Shown: positions 16,787 to 25,393 of the stretch, piece after piece | Layout: every line of letters begins with the position of its first letter | Position numbering within the stretch: position 1 is the stretch's first letter | From: Streptomyces sp. ITFR-16 | GTDB lineage: Bacteria; Actinomycetota; Actinomycetes; Streptomycetales; Streptomycetaceae | Reading direction: 5' to 3' | Assembly (NCBI RefSeq): GCF_031844705.1 | Contig: NZ_CP134609.1 | Coordinates: 4,464,001-4,528,000 of the forward strand | DNA length: 64,000 nt | The notes under the pieces: model-generated | The model's input: only the letters and a program-made list of their open reading frames with translations | The model's database searches: none | Told to the model about the DNA's origin: nothing | Position numbers and translations under genes: made by a program

Positions 16787-16987
16787 ATGATGCGGAAAAT
16801 CATGAGCTGGACGCGGGCCGTGGCGCGCAAGGTCCGGGCGGATACCGGAATGACCACGTCCGAATACGCGGTCGGGACGATCGCGGCCTGCGCGTTCGCC
16901 GCGGTGCTCTACAAGGTGGTGACCAGCGCTCCGGTGATGGCGCAGTTGCAGTCGCTGCTGAAGGGCGCGCTCGATGCGAAGTTCTGA
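16787..16987 (+). CDS. Flp-type pilin, DUF4244 family
   Basis: The protein has 66 residues from the first of two adjacent ATGs, with GGGGG about 6 bases upstream. A basic N-terminus of about 25 residues ends in ADTGMTTSEYAVGTIAACAF. The Gly-Met junction followed by Thr-x-x-Glu-Tyr and a hydrophobic helix is the pattern of prepilin-peptidase-processed Flp/DUF4244 pilins, where the Glu aids assembly. The mature subunit would be about 45 residues. It is the probable major structural subunit of this Tad system. Its last codons overlap the next gene by 14 bp. Confidence 0.85.
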   Translation: MMRKIMSWTRAVARKVRADTGMTTSEYAVGTIAACAFAAVLYKVVTSAPVMAQLQSLLKGALDAKF

Positions 16988-17354
16988 GGCCGGCGGCGAC
17001 CGGGGTGCGGTGACCGCCGAGGCCGCGATGGCGATCCCGGTGCTGGCCGTCTTCGCCCTCGCGCTGGTGTGGGCGCTGATGGTTTCCTCGGCGCAGATCC
17101 GGTGCGTGGACGCGGCCCGGGCGGGCGCGCGGGCGGCGGCGCGTTCGGAGCCGGAGGCGCGGGTGAGGGAGGCGGCCCTGTCCGCGGCGCCCGACAGGGC
17201 CCGGATCGAGGTGGAACGGGCCGGGGCGCTGTGGCGGGTCAGAGTCGCCGCACCGACGCCGGGCCCCGGTCCGCTGACCCTGACGCTGAACGCGGAGGCA
17301 GCGGCGGCCGCCGAGGACGAGTTCATGGAGGACGGGGCGGGGGTGGAGCCATGA
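16974..17354 (+). CDS. tadE: TadE-like pseudopilin
   Basis: The protein has 126 residues and overlaps the pilin end by 14 bp. DRGAVTAEAAMAIPVLAVFA (residues 9-28) is the TadE signature: a charged stretch, a Glu and a hydrophobic helix, as in minor pilins. The exported part is Ala/Arg/Glu-rich, with a predicted small beta domain (LWRVRVAAPTPG). It is thought to help prime or cap the pilus. It overlaps the next gene by 4 bp. Confidence 0.8.
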   Translation: MRSSEAGGDRGAVTAEAAMAIPVLAVFALALVWALMVSSAQIRCVDAARAGARAAARSEPEARVREAALSAAPDRARIEVERAGALWRVRVAAPTPGPGPLTLTLNAEAAAAAEDEFMEDGAGVEP

Positions 17355-17926
17355 CGCGGGCCGGCCCGCGAGGGGCGCGCCGGCGGCCGGGCGGGCCACG
17401 CACCCGCCGACGCCGGACGGTCGGGCCGTACAGCCGCCGGTGGCGGTGGGACCAGCACCGGGACCGGGGGCTGGCGACCGTGTGGGCCGCGGTCACCACG
17501 GTGACGCTGTGCACCGTGTTCGCGGCGGTTCTGGCGCTCGGGCAGGTGGTGGCCGCCCGGCACCGGGCCGGGGGCGCGGCCGATCTGGCGGCCCTGGCGG
17601 CGGCCGACCGGGCCCTGGAGGGGGCGGCCGAGGCCTGCCGGTCGGCCCGGGAGGTCGCCGGGGCGCAGGGCGCGGAGGTGGTGCGGTGTGCCGTGGAGGG
17701 CGAGGTCGCCGATGTGACGGCCAGGGTGCGGGCCGGGCCGTTCGCGCCGGAGATCAGGTCTCGGGCCGGCCCTGCGGCGGCGGCTCCTCGTCCGCTCCGG
17801 CCGCCGGATCGGCCGCCGGACCGGACGAGCCGGGCAGCCCCGGCGCCGGAGCGTCAGGACCGCCCGGACCGTCCGCGTCGGGCGGCGTACCCGGGTCGGC
17901 AGGGGCGGAGCGGAGGAGTTCTGTGA
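17351..17926 (+). CDS. TadF/Rv3654c-like pseudopilin
   Basis: The protein has 191 residues; ATG in an ATGA overlap with tadE. A very basic N-terminus (about 38 residues) precedes DRGLATVWAAVTTVTLCTVF, a membrane helix of the kind found in Rv3654c-like TadE-family proteins. AARHRAGGAADLAALAAADR follows, which is typical of that group. Beyond about residue 135 the sequence becomes Pro/Arg-rich low complexity. This last part lies antisense to the 3' end of the helicase gene (overlap 17754-17926), so it may be poorly constrained. It is the last gene of the tad operon. Confidence 0.75.
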   Translation: MTRAGPRGARRRPGGPRTRRRRTVGPYSRRWRWDQHRDRGLATVWAAVTTVTLCTVFAAVLALGQVVAARHRAGGAADLAALAAADRALEGAAEACRSAREVAGAQGAEVVRCAVEGEVADVTARVRAGPFAPEIRSRAGPAAAAPRPLRPPDRPPDRTSRAAPAPERQDRPDRPRRAAYPGRQGRSGGVL

Positions 17927-20345
17927 GCAGGCGGACGGCGCCTCGCTTGTGCAGGGGGTCGTTGCCGTTGCCGCATTTGGGGGACTGGATGCAGGACGGG
18001 CAGCCCGCCTCGCACTCGCAGGACGCGATGGCCTGGCGCGTGGCCGTCAGCCAGCCCCGCGCGGTGTGGAAGGCGCGCTCGGCGAACCCGGCGCCGCCCG
18101 GGTGGCCGTCGTACACGAAGACGGTCGGCAGCAGGGTGTCGGGATGCAGCGGCACGGAGACACCGCCGATGTCCCAGCGGTCGCAGGTGGCGAAGAGCGG
18201 CAGCATCCCGATCGACGCGTGCTCGGCGGCGTGCAGTGCGCCGCCGAGGATCTCCGGGTTGATCCGGGCGGAGTCGAGCTGGTCCTGGGTGACCGTCCAC
18301 CACACGGCCCGGGTGCGCAGGGTGCGGGGCGGCAGGTCCAGCTTGGTCTCGCCGAGCACCTCGCCGGTGATCAGTTTGCGACGGAGGAAGGAGACGACCT
18401 GGTTGGTGACCTCGACGGAGCCGTAGCAGAGGCGCCCGTCACCCCACGGGATCTCGGTGTCGGTCTCCAGGACGGCGATGGCGGTGGTGTCGCGGGCGGT
18501 CGTCGAGTACGGCGGATTCGCCTCCTCGACCAGGGCCGCGGAGTCCTCCAGGTCCAGTTTCCGGACCAGGTAGGTGCGGCCCTGGTGGAGGTGGACGGCA
18601 CCCTCGTGGACGGCGGTGTGGGCGGCGGAGTCGTCGACGGTCCCGAGGAGGCGACCGGTGCCCTCCTCGACGATCTGGACGGGGCGTCCGCCCTCGCCCC
18701 GGATGTCGGTGAGGTCGGCGGCCCGCTCGCGGCGGGTCCAGTGCCAGCCCGATGCCCGCCGGCGGAGCAGCTTCGCGGTCTCCAGCTGCGGCAGCAGCTC
18801 GGCCGTGGCGGGGCCGAAGAGCTTCAGGTCGGGCTCGGTGAGCGGCAGCTCGGCGGCGGCGGCGCATAGGTGTGGCGCCAGGACGTACGGGTTGTCGGGG
18901 TCGAGGACGGTCGACTCCACGGGCTGCTGGAACAGCGCCTCGGGATGGTGCACCAGGAAGGTGTCCAGCGGGTCGTCGCGGGCCACCAGGATGGCGAGCG
19001 CGCCCTGCCCGGACCGCCCTGCCCGGCCGGCCTGCTGCCACAGGGAGGCCCGGGTGCCCGGGTAGCCGGCTATGACGACCGCGTCCAGGCCGGAGACGTC
19101 GATGCCGAGTTCGAGGGCGGTGGTGGCGGCGAGACCGAGCAGGCGGCCGGAGTGCAGCGCGCGTTCCAGGGCGCGGCGTTCCTCGGGCAGGTAGCCCCCG
19201 CGATAGGCGGCCACCCGCGCGGGCAGGGAGCGGTCGACCTCGGCGAGGCGCTCCTTGGCGATGACGGAGATGAGCTCGGCGCCGCGCCGGGAGCGTACGA
19301 AGGCGACCGAGCGCACGCCCTGGACGGTGAGGTCGGTCAGCAGGTCGGCCGTCTCGGCCGTGGCGGTGCGGCGTACGGGGGCGCCCTTCTCGCCGTGCAG
19401 CTCGGTCAGGGGCGGCTCCCACAGGGCGAAGACCAGCTCGCCGCGCGGGGAGGCGTCGTCGGCGACCTCCGTGACCGTGAGGCCCGTGAGGCGGCCTGCG
19501 GCGACCGAGGGGTCCGCCGAGGTGGCGGAGGCGAGGAGGAAGACCGGATCGGCTCCGTACCGGGCGCACAGGCGCCGGAGCCGGCGCACCACCTGGGCCA
19601 CATGGGACCCGAAGACACCCCGGTAGGTGTGGCACTCGTCGATCACGACATAGCGCAGGGCGCGCAGGAAGGAGGACCAGCGGGGGTGGGACGGGAGTAT
19701 CCCCCGGTGCAGCATGTCGGGGTTGGTGAGGACGTAGTTGGCGTACTGGCGTACCCATTCGCGTTCCTCGACGGGGGTGTCGCCGTCGTAGACCGCGGGC
19801 CGGATCGCATGGCCCAGTGGAGCCGCGAGGTCCTTCACCGAGCGTCTCTGGTCGGCTGCAAGGGCCTTGGTGGGGGCGAGGTAGAGCGCGGTCGCCCCGC
19901 GTCCGTTGGGGGCCTCGGAGCCGTCCAGGAGGGCGCTGAGGACCGGGGCGAGGTAGGCCAGTGACTTGCCCGAGGCGGTCCCGGTGGCGATCACGACCGA
20001 TTCGCCGTCCAGGGCGTGCTCGGCGGCGGCCGCCTGATGGACCCAGGGGTGATCGATTCCGGCCGCCCGAATGGCCGCGATCACTTCCGGTCGGATGCGA
20101 TCGGGCCAGATGGCATGGGTTCCCGCACGCGGGGGCAAGTGCTCCGTATGAGTGATGCGCGCGGACCGGCCCGCCCCTGCGGCGAGCCGGTCGAGGACCG
20201 TGTCGGGAGAGGGGCGGGAGCCCCCGCTCTCGGGGGGTCGACTGGGGCGGTGATTCTTGGCCATCGGCACCGAGTGTGTCACTGGCGAGACGGACAATGG
20301 TCCCAAGGCGTCGTGCATGGCTGCTGGTAAGTGATTGAATGCCAT
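17754..20345 (-). CDS. MrfA/Hrq1-like superfamily 2 DNA helicase with DUF1998 zinc domain
   Basis: The protein has 863 residues. ATG 20345 is preferred; a frame reaching 20741 would run antisense through bldG. Helicase motifs are in order: VVIATGTASGKS (Walker A), VIDECHTYRG (DExH), a SAT motif, VAFVRSRRGAEL, and TTALELGIDVSGLDAV with QQAGRAGRSGQG (motif VI). The C-terminal MZB/DUF1998 region has four clustered cysteines in CECEAGCPSCIQSPKCGNGN. MrfA and fungal Hrq1 translocate 3'-5' and act in repair of mitomycin-type or crosslink damage; that role is inferred here. The final 60 residues are Pro/Gly/Asp low complexity and overlap the convergent TadF-like gene. It diverges from bldG with 78 bp between starts. 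Confidence 0.85.
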   Translation of the reverse strand: MAFNHLPAAMHDALGPLSVSPVTHSVPMAKNHRPSRPPESGGSRPSPDTVLDRLAAGAGRSARITHTEHLPPRAGTHAIWPDRIRPEVIAAIRAAGIDHPWVHQAAAAEHALDGESVVIATGTASGKSLAYLAPVLSALLDGSEAPNGRGATALYLAPTKALAADQRRSVKDLAAPLGHAIRPAVYDGDTPVEEREWVRQYANYVLTNPDMLHRGILPSHPRWSSFLRALRYVVIDECHTYRGVFGSHVAQVVRRLRRLCARYGADPVFLLASATSADPSVAAGRLTGLTVTEVADDASPRGELVFALWEPPLTELHGEKGAPVRRTATAETADLLTDLTVQGVRSVAFVRSRRGAELISVIAKERLAEVDRSLPARVAAYRGGYLPEERRALERALHSGRLLGLAATTALELGIDVSGLDAVVIAGYPGTRASLWQQAGRAGRSGQGALAILVARDDPLDTFLVHHPEALFQQPVESTVLDPDNPYVLAPHLCAAAAELPLTEPDLKLFGPATAELLPQLETAKLLRRRASGWHWTRRERAADLTDIRGEGGRPVQIVEEGTGRLLGTVDDSAAHTAVHEGAVHLHQGRTYLVRKLDLEDSAALVEEANPPYSTTARDTTAIAVLETDTEIPWGDGRLCYGSVEVTNQVVSFLRRKLITGEVLGETKLDLPPRTLRTRAVWWTVTQDQLDSARINPEILGGALHAAEHASIGMLPLFATCDRWDIGGVSVPLHPDTLLPTVFVYDGHPGGAGFAERAFHTARGWLTATRQAIASCECEAGCPSCIQSPKCGNGNDPLHKRGAVRLLTELLRSAPADPGTPPDADGPGGPDAPAPGLPGSSGPAADPAAGADEEPPPQGRPET

Positions 20346-20423
20346 CGCGGCTGGCGATCCGTCCCCTGGCTCCGTCGGGGAGACCGAGGGGCGACCGCTC
20401 GATAGCAAGGTGCTGGAGGATCC

Positions 20424-20777
20424 GTGGACCTGTCCTTGTCGACTCGCAATGTGTCCGGCCCTGGTGGCGACCGTACGGTCGTCGAGGTCGGTGGCGAGAT
20501 TGATGTGTATACCGCGCCCAAGCTGCGCGAGCAGTTGGTCGAGTTGGTGAATGACGGCAGCTACCACCTGGTTGTCGACATGGAAGGCGTCGACTTCCTC
20601 GACTCCACCGGCCTCGGCGTGCTCGTGGGCGGCTTGAAGCGCGTTCGAGCCCATGAGGGCTCGCTGCGCCTGGTCTGCAACCAGGAGCGCATTCTCAAGA
20701 TTTTCCGGATCACCGGTCTCACCAAGGTGTTCCCGATCCACAACACGGTCGACGAGGCCGTCGCGGCAACCGACTGA
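20424..20777 (+). CDS. bldG: Anti-sigma factor antagonist BldG (STAS domain)
   Basis: The protein has 117 residues. GTG start after GGAGG at suitable spacing. The whole protein is one STAS domain: VVEVGGEIDVYTAPKLREQL, then DFLDSTGLGVLVGGLKRVRA with the phosphorylatable Ser in DSTG (residue 61 from this start). The sequence closely matches what I recall of Streptomyces BldG, required for aerial growth and antibiotic production. Unphosphorylated BldG binds anti-sigma factors and frees their sigma factors. The next gene on the same strand encodes a histidine-kinase-type anti-sigma factor, its expected partner, but 404 bp away. Confidence 0.95.
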   Translation: MDLSLSTRNVSGPGGDRTVVEVGGEIDVYTAPKLREQLVELVNDGSYHLVVDMEGVDFLDSTGLGVLVGGLKRVRAHEGSLRLVCNQERILKIFRITGLTKVFPIHNTVDEAVAATD

Positions 20778-21181
20778 CGTCCGGCCCGTCGTCGGACCGG
20801 CTCCAGGGCCTGTCCGGCGGTGGTCGGGGCGACGGCGGCTCCCGCGTGGTTCCGCCGGGGCGACGGCGTCCGTTCACCGGCCGCCGGTGATCCCGGTGGG
20901 CGGTGCTCGGCGGGCGTCCGTCACCCGTTCGGCGGTCGACGGCAGATTTATCTGCCGTCTTCTTCTGCCGGCCGTTCGCTCACGCGATCGACCCGGCCGT
21001 CAGCTGTTCGGTCGCCGTCGAACGCCGGCCGTACGTCTTTCGTCCGGTCGGTGTCCGGCGGGTGCCGGGCGCGGGCCGACGCGCCGGACGACGGGTCCGG
21101 CGGTTTTCGGAGACAGCGCCGGGGTACCGGGCCCACCGGCCCGATCCCGGCATGCACATACGTACGTTCGAGGGGGATCGC
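20778..21181. other. 404-bp intergenic region between bldG and its anti-sigma partner
   Basis: Very G+C-rich spacer with no recognisable gene; the frame of the downstream gene stays open upstream to 20903 but has no ribosome site before 21182. It contains one clear small hairpin, listed separately. Confidence 0.5.
20940..20957 (+). terminator. Small hairpin downstream of bldG, possible partial terminator
   Basis: CGGCAGA, loop TTTA, TCTGCCG, followed by a pyrimidine-rich TCTTCTTC. In S. coelicolor bldG is reported to give both a monocistronic and a bldG-orf3 transcript; a weak terminator here would produce that pattern. Confidence 0.4.
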
Positions 21182-21652
21182 ATGGCCACCGTTGAACTCC
21201 GCTTCAGCGCCCAGCCCGAACACGTCAGAACGGCCCGCCTCGTGGCGGCTGCCGTGGCGCGCCGGGCCGGGGTCGACGAGGCCGTGCTCGACGAGGTCCG
21301 ACTCGCCGTGGGCGAGGCGTGCAGCCGCGCCGTCGGCCTGCACCGCAGCTACGGCATCACCGCTCCTGTCACGGTCGTGCTGACCGAGGAGGAGAAGGCG
21401 TTCTCCATCGAGGTCGGCGACGAGGTCCCGGGCCCCGGTGCGGACGGGTCCGTGTCCGGCGCCGGACGCCGCGGTGACACCCAGGGCGTGGGCCCCGACG
21501 AGCCCGAACCGGACGCAGACGGCGACGGCGAGGACGAGATGGGCCTCGCGGTCATCAGCGGCCTGGTCGACGACGTCGAGGTGCGCTCGGGTGCTGACGG
21601 CGGAGTGATCCGGATGAGCTGGCCGAAGACACCGGCGACCGTGCTTCCCTGA
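21182..21652 (+). CDS. Anti-sigma regulatory factor, HATPase (RsbW-like)
   Basis: The protein has 156 residues. ATG 21182 follows GAGGGGG by 6 bases; upstream in-frame starts have no ribosome site. MATVELRFSAQPEHVRTARLV, then DEVRLAVGEACSRAVGLH is the N-box region of RsbW/SpoIIAB-type kinases (Glu and conserved Ala-Cys/Asn area). The G1-like part GLAVISGLVDDVEV is near the C-terminus. A Gly/Asp/Pro-rich, acidic insert (about 85-120) separates them. It corresponds in position to orf3 downstream of bldG (SCO3548-like) and is expected to bind a sigma factor and BldG. A good intrinsic terminator follows. Confidence 0.85.
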   Translation: MATVELRFSAQPEHVRTARLVAAAVARRAGVDEAVLDEVRLAVGEACSRAVGLHRSYGITAPVTVVLTEEEKAFSIEVGDEVPGPGADGSVSGAGRRGDTQGVGPDEPEPDADGDGEDEMGLAVISGLVDDVEVRSGADGGVIRMSWPKTPATVLP

Positions 21653-21713
21653 GCGGCGTACGGCACCCGAGCGCGCCGGTGGCGCGGGCGGGTGCGCCGA
21701 TCCGCTCTCCCCG

Positions 21714-21737
21714 GGCCCTGCTGAGCAGGGCCTTTTT
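21714..21737 (+). terminator. Intrinsic terminator after the anti-sigma gene
   Basis: GGCCCTG (21714-21720) pairs with CAGGGCC (21726-21732) over a 5-base loop, followed by TTTTT (21733-21737), a textbook Rho-independent terminator, 61 bp after the stop. Confidence 0.85.
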
Positions 21738-21881
21738 CATTTCCGCTTGATCGATGACTCGGCAGAAATGCGTCTGCGCCATTACTGCATTTGGTCCATG
21801 CGAAGAACTCGATCAATTGCCGTTCGGTGGATGAAGGTCAATTACATTTCCCGCGCACTGTTTTGATCGTGTTCCGCTCCC

Positions 21882-21887
21882 TACAAT
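21882..21887 (+). promoter_or_regulatory. Probable -10 box of hppA promoter
   Basis: TACAAT lies 38 bp before the hppA start in an A+T-richer region. With 17-bp spacing the -35 would be TGTTTT (21859-21864); TTGATC (21863-21868) is a better hexamer but only 13 bp away. Confidence 0.45.
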
Positions 21888-21925
21888 CCGTCCACGTCTT
21901 GAGCGCTGAGCGTCAAGGAGGACGT

Positions 21926-24352
21926 ATGGCGGGGTTCGGCACCACACCACTGGCAGAACTGACACAGTTTTCCGTAAGTTCCGACCCACCCACCACTCTC
22001 GCGGCCGCAGTACTCACCGATGACAATCGCGTCATTGTCATCGTCGTCGCGGTCGTCGCCGTCGCCGCACTGCTGGTCGCCCAGCTGCTGGTGCGCCAGG
22101 TGCTGGCGGCCGGTGAGGGCACCGACCGTATGAAGGAGATCGCGGCAGCCGTCCAAGAAGGTGCGAACGCCTATCTGGCCCGGCAGTTGCGCACGGTCGG
22201 CGTCTTCGCCGTCGTGGTCTTCTTCCTTCTTCTTCTGCTTCCGGCCGACGACTGGTCGCAGCGGGCGGGCCGTTCGGTGTTTTTCCTGGTGGGTGCGCTT
22301 TTCTCGGCGGCCACTGGATACATCGGGATGAGGCTCGCCGTACGGAGCAATGTCCGGGTGGCTGCCGCCGCGCGTGAGGCGACCCCGGCGGAGGGTGAAC
22401 CGGAAAAGGATCTCACCACCGTTTCGCACAAAGCGATGAAGATCGCTTTCCGTACGGGCGGCGTGGTCGGGATGATCACCGTGGGTCTGGGGCTCCTGGG
22501 GGCGTCCGTCGTCGTCCTCGTCTACGCGGCCGACGCGCCCAAGGTGCTGGAGGGCTTCGGACTCGGCGCGGCCCTGATCGCGATGTTCATGAGGGTCGGC
22601 GGCGGCATCTTCACCAAGGCCGCCGATGTCGGTGCGGACCTGGTCGGCAAGGTGGAGCAGGGGATCCCGGAGGACGACCCGCGCAACGCCGCCACCATCG
22701 CCGACAACGTGGGCGACAACGTCGGGGACTGCGCGGGCATGGCCGCCGACCTCTTCGAGTCGTACGCCGTGACCCTGGTCGCCGCGCTCATCCTCGGCAA
22801 GGCGGCCTTCGGCGACTCGGGGCTGGCCTTCCCCCTGATCGTGCCGGCGATCGGCGTGGTCACCGCGATGATCGGGATCTTCGCGGTCGCCCCCCGGCGC
22901 GCCGACCGCAGCGGGATGACGGCCATCAACCGAGGGTTCTTCATCTCCGCGGTGATCTCGCTCGTCCTGGTGGCCGTGGCGGTCTTCGTCTATCTGCCGT
23001 CCTCGTACGCGGACCTGGACGGCGTGAGCGACAGGTCCATCACCTCGCACGGCGGCGACCCGAGGGTCTTCGCGCTCGTGGCCGTCGCCATCGGCATCGT
23101 GCTGGCGGCCCTGATCCAGCAGCTGACCGGGTACTTCACCGAGACCAACCGGCGCCCGGTGCGGGACATCGGCAAGTCGTCGCTGACCGGGCCGGCCACG
23201 GTCGTGCTCGCCGGGATCTCCATCGGGCTGGAGTCCGCCGTCTACACGGCGCTGCTGATCGGGCTCGGCGTGTACGGGGCGTTCCTGCTCGGCGGTACGT
23301 CGATCATGCTGGCCCTCTTCGCGGTGGCGCTGGCCGGTACGGGGCTGCTGACCACCGTCGGGGTCATCGTCGCGATGGACACCTTCGGGCCGGTGTCCGA
23401 CAACGCGCAGGGCATCGCCGAGATGTCGGGTGACGTCACGGGCGCGGGCGCCCAGGTCCTCACCGACCTGGACGCCGTCGGCAACACGACCAAGGCGATC
23501 ACCAAGGGCATCGCCATCGCCACCGCCGTCCTGGCGGCGGCGGCGCTCTTCGGCTCCTACCGCGACGCGATCGCCACCGCGGTCGACGACGTCGGCGCCT
23601 CGGCCGGGGAGATGGGGCTGAGCCTGGACATCTCGCAGCCCAACAACCTGGTGGGCCTGATCCTGGGTGCCGCGGTGGTCTTCCTCTTCTCGGGGCTGGC
23701 CATCAACGCGGTGTCCCGGTCGGCCGGCGCGGTCGTCCACGAGGTGCGGCGGCAGTTCCGCGAGCACCCCGGGATCATGGACTACTCGGAGAAGCCGGAG
23801 TACGGGCGCGTCGTCGACATCTGCACCAAGGACGCGCTGCGCGAGCTGGCCACCCCCGGCCTGCTGGCGGTGCTGGCCCCGATCGCGGTCGGATTCACCT
23901 TCGGCGTCGGGGCCCTCGGCTCGTATCTGGCCGGGGCGATCGGCACCGGAACGCTGATGGCGGTCTTCCTCGCCAACTCCGGCGGCGCCTGGGACAACGC
24001 CAAGAAGCTCGTCGAGGACGGTCACTACGGCGGCAAGGGCAGCGATGCGCATGCCGCGACCGTCATCGGTGACACGGTCGGCGATCCGTTCAAGGACACG
24101 GCCGGGCCCGCGATCAACCCCTTGCTCAAGGTGATGAACCTGGTGGCGCTGCTCATCGCCCCTGCGGTGGTGCAGTTCAGCTACGGCGAGGACGCGAGCG
24201 CGGGGGTGCGCGCGGTGGTGGCGGTGCTCGCCATCGCGGTCATCGTCGGCGCGGTCTACGTCTCCAAGCGGCGCGGGATCGCGGTGGGCGACGAGGGCGG
24301 CCCGGACGGGGGCGGTTCGGCCAGGCCGGCGGACCCGGCGGCCGCTCGGTGA
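21926..24352 (+). CDS. hppA: Membrane-bound proton-translocating pyrophosphatase
   Basis: The protein has 808 residues; ATG 5 bases after AAGGAGG. Many hydrophobic segments span the length. DVGADLVGKVEQGIPEDDPR (residues ~233-252) is the family's pyrophosphate-binding loop, followed by NAATIADNVGDNVGDCAGMA. C-terminal repeats of the acidic motif follow, including a GGAWDNAKK segment and DTVGDPFKDTAGPA. The lysine in GNTTKA is the residue that marks K+-independent H+-pumping enzymes (Ala in K+-dependent ones). It couples hydrolysis of pyrophosphate to proton export. Length and motif order are complete. It appears monocistronic with its own promoter. Confidence 0.96.
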   Translation: MAGFGTTPLAELTQFSVSSDPPTTLAAAVLTDDNRVIVIVVAVVAVAALLVAQLLVRQVLAAGEGTDRMKEIAAAVQEGANAYLARQLRTVGVFAVVVFFLLLLLPADDWSQRAGRSVFFLVGALFSAATGYIGMRLAVRSNVRVAAAAREATPAEGEPEKDLTTVSHKAMKIAFRTGGVVGMITVGLGLLGASVVVLVYAADAPKVLEGFGLGAALIAMFMRVGGGIFTKAADVGADLVGKVEQGIPEDDPRNAATIADNVGDNVGDCAGMAADLFESYAVTLVAALILGKAAFGDSGLAFPLIVPAIGVVTAMIGIFAVAPRRADRSGMTAINRGFFISAVISLVLVAVAVFVYLPSSYADLDGVSDRSITSHGGDPRVFALVAVAIGIVLAALIQQLTGYFTETNRRPVRDIGKSSLTGPATVVLAGISIGLESAVYTALLIGLGVYGAFLLGGTSIMLALFAVALAGTGLLTTVGVIVAMDTFGPVSDNAQGIAEMSGDVTGAGAQVLTDLDAVGNTTKAITKGIAIATAVLAAAALFGSYRDAIATAVDDVGASAGEMGLSLDISQPNNLVGLILGAAVVFLFSGLAINAVSRSAGAVVHEVRRQFREHPGIMDYSEKPEYGRVVDICTKDALRELATPGLLAVLAPIAVGFTFGVGALGSYLAGAIGTGTLMAVFLANSGGAWDNAKKLVEDGHYGGKGSDAHAATVIGDTVGDPFKDTAGPAINPLLKVMNLVALLIAPAVVQFSYGEDASAGVRAVVAVLAIAVIVGAVYVSKRRGIAVGDEGGPDGGGSARPADPAAAR

Positions 24353-24631
24353 GCCGGAGGCCGCACGGCGTACACGGCCGCTAGACGACACCCGGTCAGA
24401 ACGCGGGCGGGCACGGCATCCTGATGCCGCGTCCGCCTGTCGGCGTCTTCGCACGAGTGGTGATTCGTTCAGGTGTTCCCCTAGCTGAGGGCCGTGCGGG
24501 TGAGTTGTATCTCCCTCATTTCGCTTGGTGCAAATGGCTGCAAAAGCCCATCCATCGGACGCCCGGCACCCGGATGGAGGGCGCTCGGCGTGTAAGTTCC
24601 GGGGCCGAGAGCCTTGGAAGGGACCAATCCG
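24353..24631. promoter_or_regulatory. Intergenic region upstream of lipoprotein gene
   Basis: 279 bp with an A+T-richer part (about 24500-24555) that probably contains the promoter of the next gene. TGTAAG at 24591-24596 could be part of a -10. No gene seen. Confidence 0.35.
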
Positions 24632-25264
24632 GTGAACAAGAAGCTTGCGGCCGCGCTGTCCTGCGGTGCGGTACTGGTACTTACGCTGTCGGGCTGCAGC
24701 GACGACAGCGACAACAAGGTGAACGACTGGGCCAAGAAGGTCTGCGACCAGGTCCAGCCCCAGCTGCAGAAGATCGCGAACGCCAACGCCTCCATCCAGC
24801 AGCAGACCGCGGACAACAGCAAGCCCGCCGACGTCCAGAAGACCGACTCGGCCGCCTTCAAGCAGATCTCGCAGGCGTACAAGGCGCTCGGCTCGGCCGT
24901 CGACTCGGCGGGCCCGCCGCCGGTCGACGACGGCGAGACCACGCAGAAGGAGGCCGTGAAGGAGCTCAACGCCTCCTCGGTGGCCTACGCGGACCTGCAG
25001 AAGAAGGTCGACGCCCTCGACACGAAGGACCAGGCGAAGTTCGCCGACGGTCTCAAGGGCATCGCGGACGAGCTGAACAAGATCAGCACCAATGGCGACC
25101 AGGCGCTGAAGAAGCTCCAGTCCGGCGAGGTCGGCACGGCGATGGCCAAGCAGGAGGGCTGCCAGAAGCCCACCGCCTCGGCCTCGCCCTCGGCCGGCTC
25201 CCCCAACGAGGCCTCGCCCTCGAAGGACGCGTCCCCGTCCGCCTCGCCCAGCAAGAAGTCGTAA
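24632..25264 (+). CDS. Small secreted lipoprotein
   Basis: The protein has 210 residues from GTG 24632, about 9 bases after GGAAGGGA; a TTG at 24614 is unlikely. Signal sequence MNKKLAAALSCGAVLVLTLS leads to lipobox SGC (Cys22), so the protein should be lipid-anchored outside the membrane. The body is helical, rich in Gln/Lys/Asp/Ala with heptad-like spacing (QPQLQKIANANASIQQQ, ELNASSVAYADLQKKVD). This suggests a helical bundle. The last 35 residues are a Ser/Pro/Ala/Lys tail. No catalytic motif is visible and I do not recognise a function. Genes of this kind commonly follow hppA in Streptomyces. Confidence 0.8.
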   Translation: MNKKLAAALSCGAVLVLTLSGCSDDSDNKVNDWAKKVCDQVQPQLQKIANANASIQQQTADNSKPADVQKTDSAAFKQISQAYKALGSAVDSAGPPPVDDGETTQKEAVKELNASSVAYADLQKKVDALDTKDQAKFADGLKGIADELNKISTNGDQALKKLQSGEVGTAMAKQEGCQKPTASASPSAGSPNEASPSKDASPSASPSKKS

Positions 25265-25323
25265 CTGCGGCGGCAGCGCCCGGACGAGCGGCCGCACGGC
25301 CGCGGTCCTGCGGACGGACGAAC

Positions 25324-25358
25324 GGCCCGGCGCCCCTAGTGGGCGGCGGCCGGGCCGC
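25324..25358. terminator. G+C-rich hairpin after lipoprotein gene
   Basis: CGGCCCGGCGCCC pairs, with one small bulge, with the GGGCGGCGGCCGGGCCG segment to its right. No T-run. It probably ends the lipoprotein transcript about 60 bp after its stop. Confidence 0.5.
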
Positions 25359-25393
25359 TGCCGTTGTCAGTGGGAGCCGTCACAATGGGTCAT

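Noticed and set aside
20346..20741. N-terminal extension of the helicase
   Set aside because: It would be antisense to bldG and its residues are the mirror of that gene; ATG 20345 gives a normal start.
21881..25297. 1138-codon open frame on the minus strand
   Set aside because: It lies antisense to hppA and the lipoprotein gene. High third-position G+C keeps opposite frames open; no ribosome site and no protein-like pattern.
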